DNA of 64,000 nt, taken from positions 1 to 64,000 of the forward strand of contig JAJTUP010000038.1 of NCBI GenBank assembly GCA_021399435.1, given 5' to 3'. The position numbers and the translations under genes are program-made. Source of the stretch: Diaporthe sp. PMI_573 (taxonomy: Eukaryota; Ascomycota; Sordariomycetes; Diaporthales; Diaporthaceae). The number at the start of each line of letters is the position of its first letter. Within the stretch, counting starts at the first letter, position 1. Below, in pieces: positions 55,413 through 64,000 of this stretch. The notes below the pieces were generated by a model that made no database searches, was not told where the DNA came from, and saw nothing but the letters and a program-made list of their open reading frames with translations.

Positions 55413-58400
55413 CTACCGAGGGAGACCGTATGATAACACGGGTCGGGATTCACGGTCCGCGTGTCCAGTAACGCCGCCCCTTGCGGCGAGCTGAAAGTCC
55501 AAAGACACCGCCCCAGTTTCGTCAGCCCTGACGGGGAAGACAATATTCTGCGACCGCGAGGGATTGCACGACAGGATCTGTAGTTTGGCAACTCCAGCTT
55601 CAAGGACAGTCGCAATGTCCAACCTGGCCATGACATCCCGGCCGAAGCCCGGCAGTCCCGGTTCCAGCGCGAGTTTCTGTATCAGCAAGTCCTGTTGCTC
55701 CTCCACGGACCCTGAACTGAATGCCGGGGCACGGTTCTGCACATCGTGCACTCCTAGCCACGTGACAAATCCTGGGAAGCAAGGGTGACATAGGCCGTGA
55801 TAGTAGGATAGATTACCAGGCGGGATATTCTCGCAGACCTTGTGGAAGTGAGACACCCAGTATTCCGCCGCGTATCTCAGCAGGCACACAACCTCCTTCG
55901 TCGGATGCCCAAGGACCGCACCCTTGCAAGGCCTGGCTAACATGTAGAGGTACGCCGTGCATATCTCCAATAGGAGAGCATGGCAGGACTTCAAGGAAAA
56001 GGTGTGTTGCCAGCCATGTCCATCTCGCTTGCCAGTGTCACGGACTCAGTACCGTCGGCGACCGACCCATAATATCCTTCCTCTTCAGTGTCGGAGTCAG
56101 AGAGATCCCACAGTTCGCCATCCGTCGTAATACCGACCGCCGCTATGTCAAGATCCTTCCATGAAGCCTCATCAAGCAGGAACTCCCTGGCGGTTTGGTG
56201 GACAAGGTAGACCTTATGATGTATGATCCGGACGAAGTGACCACAAATAGACTTGATATGGTTCTCGGAAGGGTATACTATCTTGTATTCGGTTGATTTA
56301 AACGTGCGACTGCTTGGTTTGCGTCCAGATGCAGACTCGTCAAACGTGTCGTGGTCAGGGCTTATTGCGAGCGCAACATTTAGCTCGTCGACGGTAAGTG
56401 TCCTCATGGCTCCGAGAATTAGGCTCAGCATCTTTCTGGCTACCGCTTTGGCCGCGGGAGTTACTCCTGCTTTCGACTTGAGGAGGGCTGTGTAGATCGA
56501 GTAGACATCGCGGCTCCGTAGTATCGCATCCATCTCTCTCCTCGATGCCCCTTCGATGACCCTGTCTTTCAACAGTTGAATTATCAAAGTTGCCCACAAG
56601 AAGGTCCGGTCCGCACGCGAAATGAGGTCTCGCTCCACATCCTCCAGGATGTCCAATGGAAGGCCTCCACCCGCTAAGTCACCTATCGCGTCTTTTACCA
56701 CGAGCTCAATATCTTTGCTGATTGCCTCAGACTCGTCCTCTCCCCTAAGCCTGACTATGGCGCAGCGAGGATATCTGGTGGAAGAGCCTGTCGGCTTTTC
56801 TTGCGAGACGTGCCTGTCAAACTTGATCTTGATAGAATTGTCCGGTCTGCTCAGTACCAGCATTTTCAACTTGTGCTGGCTATCTTCGTCATCAAGCTGT
56901 TTCGTGAAATACCTTTCGATGCACTCAAGCAGTTGTCTTCTCGTCTTCTCCTCGCACTCATCCAGGCCATCCAGGAGACAGATCGTCGTCGACGATGATG
57001 TCGCGCATTCAAGAGAATCTTCGAAAATCCTCCAAAGATGCTCGAAATTCTTCAAGCTGGTACCAGGTACACTCAAATGTTCGACGGCCACATCGAAAAG
57101 TTCTTCGTTGGCCGAATAGAGTTGGTACAGGACCGCGGACAACCCAACCACGGCATCTCTCTGTTCCACGTTGTCATCCTTGAAGAAGAAGTAGCATACA
57201 TTGGTTCCTGTTGCCGAATGCTTCTTGTAATGATCTATGAGGTAAGACGTCAACACAGACTTTCCACAGCCGGCATCAGCTGATATCCACAAAAGGGCTC
57301 GGTGAGGGGTGTTTTCCCATGCTTTCAGCTTCTCATGTTGGAGGATCCAAGAACAAGTTCCCTCAACCGCAGTAGGGTTTCGAGCCTTGTGAGATTGGTA
57401 TTTGCTCTTCAGAGCCGCCGTGATTTGTCTTCGTGACCAAGTGGGGAAGGCTGAAGGTAGAAAGAATAAGCATTCATCCCTGAAATCGGGTTGTTAGACT
57501 GACTATTTGCAGTGCTTTGCTTGTTCTTGCTACCTGCCATGTAGTCCACACGGATTTCTCTAAACATATATCGGATGTTTGAAATAACGGGTGCGATTCT
57601 GGGATCATCTTCGCCGGTGAATCTGCAAATGTTACGATGATTCCCGTCAATAGGCACGATTATCTCTCCGGGCCAGCCCAAAGTCGCTGAATCTTGGTTC
57701 ACAACCTATAATTACCAACTGTCAACAATTCTTAAACGAAGACGGCAACGAAACAGAACAATGATTTTTGGGCCTGAACCTACCAGACAATTTAGCCAGT
57801 CCATCTTTTCTGTCTCCACAAAGCTCACAATCTTGAGCCGGTGGCCATGCTCAACGAAAGACTTTGATATTTGGCTGAGGGCATGGGAATTCCGTTCCAA
57901 ATCTCTAGTCAGCTGGGAGTTTGTGTGACTACCCATAACTCCGGCCTTCAAAGCGTGGCTGAAGATAGAGCCCAGCGACGCAAGCTCTGAACCACGATGC
58001 GGCGTTCCGAAGAAGACTATCCCAAAGACGTGACCTAGGACTGCATCTCTGTACCGGCCATTTTCGGCTGCCCTATTGAGTGCCTACCAGGCACGGAAAT
58101 ATTAGTACAGTCTTGTACTGCCGAAAAAAAGAAGCGACTCACCTGCTTCACCACAATCCCACCTAGGCTGTGACATATGAAGACGATAGGACGCCTCTGT
58201 TCCCCCTCTTCCTGTCGCTTTCCTATTAGATGCTCGAGTAATTGATCTGCAAAGACAAAGACATCGGCTGTAGATTTGCTGAATTGGACCGACGAGTTGT
58301 AAGAGAAGGACATAACGCGGGCATGGATCACGTCCTGTTTAGGCAGCACAGCCCCCAACCAGTTCACCAGGTCACCGTTCGGCCGGGTCGCTGTCCATGT

Positions 58401-58565
58401 GTTCTTATAATGCCCATTCAACCCGTGGACTGACACGATGTCCACTATTCCTTCGCCTTCCGCGGCCTTGTTGACGAGCACATGGAGACCATAATCTCCC
58501 GATTGTGCGGGGGCCGTCCCATGGAAGAGGTTCTTCACTCGGCTTGGGACTGAGAACTGATCCAT
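55413..58565 (-). CDS. Fungal NLR: N-terminal alpha/beta hydrolase (SesB-like) and NACHT NTPase
   Basis: Exons 58565-58143, 58083-57784, 57705-57534, 57450-56134 and, by a less certain 110-nt intron, 56023-55413; about 940 residues. Residues 1-240 form an alpha/beta hydrolase: VHGLNGHYKNTW, nucleophile elbow CHSLGGIVVKQ, FFGTPHRGS. A NACHT domain follows, with P-loop ADAGCGKS (about 356-363) and Walker B ICLLDGLDECEE (about 455-465). The C-terminus (FSLKSCHALLLEICTAYLY, LLRYAAEYWVSHF) is the segment that normally precedes ankyrin repeats, but no repeats follow. In fungi such STAND proteins control non-self recognition and cell death, with the hydrolase as effector. If the last intron is wrong, the protein ends at 55991 after an acidic SDSDTEEE stretch. 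The loss of sensor repeats suggests truncation or a short class. Confidence 0.85.
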
Positions 58566-60023
58566 GATGCGAGGAAGGACCTGCCCTTCAAGATCAAGGC
58601 CTAGGCTTGGTGATTCGCTGTGAGGAACGATACGCTCGAGTCTTGTATGAGAAACGGCAGACTCAGATGAAACGGCAGCTGAACGCTGTGAATTGTTGAC
58701 GTGGCGCTATCCATGCAGGAGGCGCGGAGTCTTCGGGTGGTCAGCAGAGTGTGTATGCAGACGGACATCACATGATCATGTCGCGTTTTGCTATTCGTCA
58801 GCACACGCTGCCATCGCGTGGTCAGCCCCTCGCCGAGATATATATACTCGATACAGATAATTCCAATCATTTACGAGTGGGCTTTGGGTTTGAGTTCGCT
58901 ATGTCGATCCTGTAAAACTTGATATGGTTCGTGGATGGACTGACATGATCGATCTCCTGTCGATGTCTTTCACTTTTGAAGGCCCGGCAACTTGCGAAAC
59001 TGCAATAATTCAAGATAATTTGTTACTCATTCCTCCAAAAGTTTCATACAAATTGAGCTTGACTGCACCTATAACCAGTCCCAAAGAATACCTCTAAATG
59101 AATTTTCCTCTGGGTTGTCCCAGTGTCTTGATGGCCGTGCTGTCGTCTTTGCAATGTTTCCGGTATCTTAGAAGCGTGCAAAAATAGAAAGAGTCTTCAG
59201 GCGAGAAAATAGCATTTCCCGGGATTATCCATGCTTCAATACTTGTGCTTCTCATACAGTAGCCATTTCGCTGGGACAAAATGTATTTCTGATATCATCA
59301 TCGCAATATACTCGCTAGAAAACTATTTATCATCGTGTCTGTCAGGGTGCATATTAATTCGTCCGATTCCTGGTTCCGTACTTTATCTTAGACGAGCTCA
59401 AGCATTGATGAATATACGACCAAATGCATGATTCATCCTGGACATCACATGAGATCACCTGCGTCGCGCAATATAAGCCGCGTAGATGTGAAGAATTGAT
59501 TTGGATGATAGCGACGAGCTTGGGCCGAGTTTTCAATGGCTGATATGTCACGAAGACTGATTAATTATCAATCCCTATTGACTAAGATTATTTCTTACAC
59601 AGTCTGATTCGCAATGATGTTTTCCAGGTCCTGCGATTCCGCATTTACAATTGGGGAACCAGTGATTTCCCCAAAAATGAGTGAGAAGAGTGGATGATGG
59701 ATATGGAGATTAGGAATTGGGATGAAGATTTCGCTCCATGTAAGCCTTTTGTCATGGTCCTTCTCCGGACGGCATTGGACTGGACCACTTCGTTTCGGAG
59801 GACCTCACAAGCTTCGGATCCTCTGCTGTAGAGCTTTGTCTCCGAGGTCTCGCTCTCGGAGCTTAAACAATAAATTCGACTCCGGCCTCTAGCTCCGACG
59901 CCATCGCACATGAATCGTAGCTTGTCGACTGTAGCTTTCTGAAATGAAGATGAACGCGGACCTTTGGTCTCCACAATTGGATAGCTACGCGACATTCATG
60001 CAGATCAACCCCAAGAGAGCAAT
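58566..60023. other. Gene-free interval
   Basis: About 1.45 kb between divergent genes. No supported coding sequence, RNA or repeat. Confidence 0.5.
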
Positions 60024-61130
60024 ATGTCACAACCGAACATCACTGAGCTGGCCACTCAAATTGCGTCCAATACACCCAAGGTTAACAAGTACTACCAGGG
60101 CAAAATAATTCCACTGCCTTCATTCGGTGAAAAGGGTCCCACGAAATCTTTGTTCGGTCGGAGGATGCCCACATTAAAGCAGCACGTCGAGCCGTCATCT
60201 TTGACTGCATTTGCGCTTGCCCACGGAAAGGCTACGTACGACTAGTTATCTGAACATCCGGAAAGTCTGTACGTAAAACCCTGTCCCAAGTCACAAAGTC
60301 CTTCGTACCGCAATTCTGGGCAGGGGGAAAAGTCCTCTCAATGTGCACATGCTGACATACGGCCCATGTGCAGCAAGCGCTTTGCGGATATGATGAGATT
60401 CATGACCCAGGAGCCAGGACTGAACCCTGAACACCTTGTCAACGGCTTTCCATAGGCCGAGCTCGGGGAAGCTGTCGTGGTCGATCTAGGTAATTCTCAT
60501 GGTGCCATATCATGTGCCTTAGCCCGCAGGTATCCATCGTTAAAGCCTGTCGTTCATTTACGTGACTATCTTCAACATCAGAGCAGGGCTATGTAGAAAT
60601 AGAAAGCTTACCCATGTATCCTAAAACTCATTTACGACCTCGACGAAGCCGTCTTCCAAAAAGCAGCGGCTCGTGCACCCCCAGAAGTTGCCGATCGGGT
60701 GCAGCTCATGGTCCACGACTTCATGAAGAAACACCCGTCGACTGTTGCAGGCGTCGATGTATTTCTGCTTCGCGGAATTATCCACAACTGGTCTGACAAA
60801 TGCGCGGTACGCATACTGCGCAACCTGATCTCAGCCATGAAAACCGGCGCCAAGATCATCGTCAACGATGTTGTCATTTCAGGGCCGGGCACGGTGCCAC
60901 CGTTGTTTGAGCGCCCTCTGCGGAGAGGTAATTTGATGATGGACATATACTTCAATGCGAGTGATCGAGAACTTGGCGAGTTTGCCATTTTTTTTTTTTT
61001 TGAAGAGGCCTCGTTCGACTCGGGGGAGGACATCGTCCGCCGGGGTCGAAACTGCACATCTCAAAGGCTACGTGGAGAGGAGAGGGCTACTAGTACGGGC
61101 AAGCTCATGAATATTTTAGCACATCCTTGT
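60024..61130 (+). pseudogene. Decayed O-methyltransferase
   Basis: Fragments match a fungal class-I-like O-methyltransferase from end to end. N-terminal helix TELATQIASNTPKVNKYY (60024 on), then FADMMRFMTQEPGLNP, the SAM-binding segment VVVDLGNSHGAISCALARRYPS, and the catalytic region FLLRGIIHNWSD with IIVNDVVI and FNASDRELGEF. Lesions include a TAG at 60453-60455 where relatives have Trp, further stops, frame changes and missing segments between 60240 and 60370. A long T run near 60990-61004 lies in the last block. Such enzymes methylate phenolic groups of secondary metabolites; this copy cannot be functional. Confidence 0.8.
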
Positions 61131-61528
61131 ATGCTTGACACTGCTCATTGCATTTGATTGTCTTCTGATTCCTTCCGGACAATTTTTCGACCGACTCGCT
61201 GTTGGTGACCTGACAGAGGCTCTATTCCAATTAATAGCCCCCGATCTCGACCTCCCCCTTCCCCCCTCTCCCCCCAAGAAAATTGAATAGTGAAGTCCTT
61301 TGATTTGTACAGAATAGCATCGACGAAGTGTTCGTGAAATGCAGGGATTTTGTTGAGAACGAAATTCGAGTTGCAAGCGAAAGATGCCGCTGCCTTGATT
61401 CTTTTGATGCGCTTAGGAAGATCTTGTTGGAAGAGTTGAAGCTTGCATGGCCTATGGTGTACTCCTATCTCTTGTACACATCTGGCGTAACGACCCACTA
61501 CCTATGTGCGCTCATGTTGTGTTGTGTT

Positions 61529-61906
61529 TCAGCGTATCGCCTTATCGCAGGTAGTTCCGGGTCCATCAAGTGCAGCCGGACTGGATGAATCAAAGGCGAT
61601 TTCTTCTGATCCACTCCGAATAATAGGTCGGTATTTTCGACGTAAGCTCTCGACAATAGTGATGCTAGTAAACAGTCCCATGCAGTATAATGTGACAAGG
61701 ACAAAAAGATATTTAAGACAGGTCCTAAGATCTGACTCGAAAAAGTTTATGATTAGAAAGAGGAGGAACGCCAGGGCCGGGTATATCCAAATAAGGAGGG
61801 GTGCAAGCATGTGCCATTCTATTCGGTTGAAGATCGCCAGGTGAGAAACCACTCCAAGTAGAGCGGTGAGTGTGCCTAACAGGGCAAGTTCTGTTGTCAC
61901 AATCAT
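61529..61906 (-). CDS. Possible small membrane protein (125 residues), unknown
   Basis: A complete frame from ATG (61906) to stop with three hydrophobic stretches: about residues 5-27, 33-54 and 64-85, then a hydrophilic tail. No family is recognised. Composition is consistent with a multi-pass membrane protein, but an isolated frame of this size could be chance; no promoter element or conservation evidence is available. Confidence 0.4.
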   Translation of the reverse strand: MIVTTELALLGTLTALLGVVSHLAIFNRIEWHMLAPLLIWIYPALAFLLFLIINFFESDLRTCLKYLFVLVTLYCMGLFTSITIVESLRRKYRPIIRSGSEEIAFDSSSPAALDGPGTTCDKAIR

Positions 61907-62804
61907 GGTTCGGGGGAATGAAATCTCGTCAGGTTTTCGTCTGCGAGAATGAGTGAATGAACCAAGAGGGGGACGAATGTCTCCCGGAGGACTTCTTCAG
62001 CAGGACTTATAGAGATGCGACCTGGAGAAGTGAGTCTAGGTGGAGGCGCGCGCACAGAGCATGGCCACCTCTTGAGACCAAGGTGTTGGTTGATTGCTAA
62101 ATTTGGAAAGATGGGGGCCAATGGCAGGTCTGGAATCTGTTGTTGGTATGTGTGTGTGGTGGAGTGGGGGGTCTCCACAGGTCTCTCGCCTGCGGCGCAG
62201 TACTGCAACGCTGGGGGCGTTTGGGGAGATTGAATGTCGACCGGAGATTTGGCAACAGCTGCCACCGCAACGGCTGTGGAGAGGCTGAAAATACGCTTCC
62301 AGTGATAGACTTCCAATTTCGGCACTTATTAAGGTATATATGTATCCTTCATTAGTGAAAGGAACTTGTATTACCTGACAAAGGGGACTTTTGTATGTAA
62401 ATAGCATGGGAAGGTCCCGTAGGTCAGGTAGTCTGAATTAACTTTATCCACACTCAAATTCTTAGAGAGACCAAGCAGGCAATGCAGATAGTTCATGATT
62501 GCATATTACATTCTATTGAACATGGACTTGAAGTCTGTCAAGTTGATTGTCGACAGGAAGGTATGGAACGATACAGATCGGAATCTGCACTACATAGCCT
62601 GATTGGTTGAAATGCGAACCAACAGCCAACAAGTGAACCAACAGACTTCACACGCCCTGAATTCTGCCGGGCATTTCCCACACCGCCTACAGACCTTAAT
62701 AACGCGAAAGCTGGCATCCACAGGTCAGTGAAGTGATTTTTCTCGCCGCGAAAGTAAAGGACACACGCATAAGAAGCCGAAATCAACTTGATATAAGCTT
62801 GCCG
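61907..62804. other. Gene-free interval
   Basis: About 900 bases with no supported gene, ending next to an (AT)8 tract. Confidence 0.45.
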
Positions 62805-62820
62805 ATATATATATATATAT
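62805..62820. repeat. (AT)8 microsatellite
   Basis: Sixteen bases of alternating A and T, 37 bases before the HET gene start. It may double as a TATA-like element. Confidence 0.7.
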
Positions 62821-62856
62821 TGTTGACATCGAAGCCTATAGTACATCTACTGTGCC

Positions 62857-64000
62857 ATGACCGCATCTATCTATGCCCTATTGCAAAATGATGGCCACGA
62901 ATTCTGACTCCTGTCTCCTCAACCCTCCACCGACCGCCTGGCTTCTGTCCGATGCGAGCTAAACCGGGTGTCTTTTGACGATTGCAATCTTAAGTACAGG
63001 GCTCTATCTTATACTTGGGGCGACCTACTGGTAACGACACCGATCCTTGTGAATGGTGTGGACACGGAGGTTACCCTGAACCTGGAGGCAGCCTTGCGAC
63101 ATATTTGACAAACATTATATGCCGTGACTTTCTGGGTTGATGCGCTGTGTATTAACCAGGAAGACGTGGCCGAGAAAAATTGCCAGGTTGGGATGATGGG
63201 AGAGATATATGCCGGTGCTGAGCTTGTTATCGCTTGGCTGGGAAGTGCTACGGAGGACAGCGACCTTGCAATGAAATTGTTAGAAGGACTGTATGTGGGG
63301 GTGGAGAGTGAAGAAAGCCAACACAAATCGGTTGAAGAGGAGGGGCTGGACCACACAGGCGGCTCGATGCTTAATGATGAATAGAGGGACCATGCGCCTG
63401 TTAGTTGTCCAGAAGAAGACCTCACTGATGCCTCAGCTCAAATTGCTGCATCAGAGCTCGTTGCAACGATGACGGATCGCCAGCACCCCAGTCCCGCGGT
63501 ACTGGCCAATTCTGGGGATAATGCTCTGCTTGACACTGGAGACGACTATCATGACGATCATCACATCACAGACCAGTCTAGTACCTCCTCAACCAGTCAA
63601 GCTTCTAGCAGTCGCTGTTCGGACACGAGTTATTATGGCATTAACTGGCAGGATTTCATAAGGGAATCAGAACGACTCACAACGCGAGAGGCGCTTGCCA
63701 TGCCGAGATTGCTGGAAAGAAGCTGGTTTTCCAGGATCTGGGTGGTCCAGGAGGTACTGCTAGCGAAGAGGGTTATTTTCAAATGTGGCGACGCTGAGGT
63801 TTCCAAAGAGCAAATGATAAGCTACGTGCGGGGACTGGGTTGTTTTCTTATGCCTGCCCACGCTGTTCGACCATCACGGTTCCGTCGATCCCTTTTTTTC
63901 CGCCCTCACTCTTCTGGCAAACATTGGCAGCGTGGGAGTGAACAACGATGCGATGGACTATTTGTACGGCTACGGCACGCAAAAGGCGACCAAACCACAT
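62857..64000 (+). pseudogene. HET-domain gene with premature stops (partial, runs off the window)
   Basis: From the ATG at 62857 one frame carries all three HET blocks: KYRALSYTWGD; WVDALCINQEDVAEKNCQVGMM...IYAGAELVIAWLG; and RSWFSRIWVVQEVLLAKRV. HET domains act in heterokaryon incompatibility and programmed cell death. Three in-frame stops interrupt it: TGA at 62905-62907, TGA at 63106-63108, TAG at 63382-63384. The frame is otherwise open to the window edge. At the two TGA sites relatives usually have Arg or Gln, so CGA/CAA-to-TGA/TAA type C-to-T change fits. Introns cannot explain them: the flanking residues are conserved with no gap. Confidence 0.85.

Noticed and set aside
59645..59995. 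116-codon minus-strand frame
   Set aside because: Ser/Arg-rich with no signal, motif or splice context; probably chance.
1..64000. tRNA, rRNA or CRISPR arrays
   Set aside because: No cloverleaf with a GGTTCRA-type T-arm, rRNA segment or spaced short repeat array was found by eye.

Overview
The window is nuclear DNA of a filamentous ascomycete (Pezizomycotina, most likely a sordariomycete). Genes are broken by short introns (about 50-110 nt) with GTNNGT-type donors and CTGAC/CTAAC branch sites. The families present are fungal: Zn2Cys6 regulator, HET domain, NACHT-type NLR, NmrA-like proteins, a killer-toxin-like GH18 chitinase, GH55/LysM, and a DUF7924-like protein. Intergenic DNA is long and AT-rich. 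Exon structures were read by eye from splice signals and family conservation, so exact splice sites are inferred.

Region 1 (1-10.1 kb): the end of an unknown gene, then a divergent pair: a large secreted GH55-LysM protein (minus) and a subgroup-C (killer-toxin-like) chitinase with hevein-type chitin-binding domains (plus). Together they form a module acting on chitin and beta-1,3-glucan. Both are broken, the first by a one-base frameshift and the second by a TGG-to-TAG type stop. Their shared promoter carries a diverged tandem duplication. Region 2 (10.1-12.7 kb) is gene-free and contains a 1.1-kb inverted repeat. Region 3 (12.7-21 kb) is more housekeeping in character: a LITAF-like zinc-ribbon protein, a Zn2Cys6 regulator, and an AlkB-like 2-oxoglutarate oxygenase with two identically spaced four-cysteine clusters.

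Region 4 (22.7-25.1 kb) holds the most unusual gene: two tandem adhesin-like beta domains, a Hint (hedgehog/intein) autoprocessing-like domain ending in a GVLAHN signature, then a NucA/NucB-like nuclease domain. This is the layout of a bacterial polymorphic toxin, here in a fungal genome. Region 5 (26-40 kb): a PQ-loop membrane protein, a free-standing thioesterase, and a run of NAD(P)H oxidoreductases (aldehyde-reductase-like SDR, NmrA-like, enoyl-reductase-like MDR, RDH-like SDR, Ayr1-like SDR) with a decayed NmrA pseudogene. It resembles the tailoring set of a secondary-metabolite locus, but no PKS/NRPS core is visible.

Region 6 (41-64 kb) looks like a fast-evolving accessory or conflict region. 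It has a DUF7924-like protein, two small secreted proteins (a 54-residue eight-cysteine peptide and a 109-residue protein), an IFI6/IFI27-like membrane protein, an NAD-epimerase-like protein, a GFA/CENP-V enzyme and a HELLH-motif protein. It also has a hydrolase-NACHT NLR plus many remnants: a WD40 fragment, a frameshifted expanded-family gene, a dead O-methyltransferase and a dead HET gene. Most premature stops whose original codon can be guessed fit C-to-T or G-to-A changes, which points to repeat-induced point mutation or similar decay. No tRNA, rRNA or CRISPR was seen.
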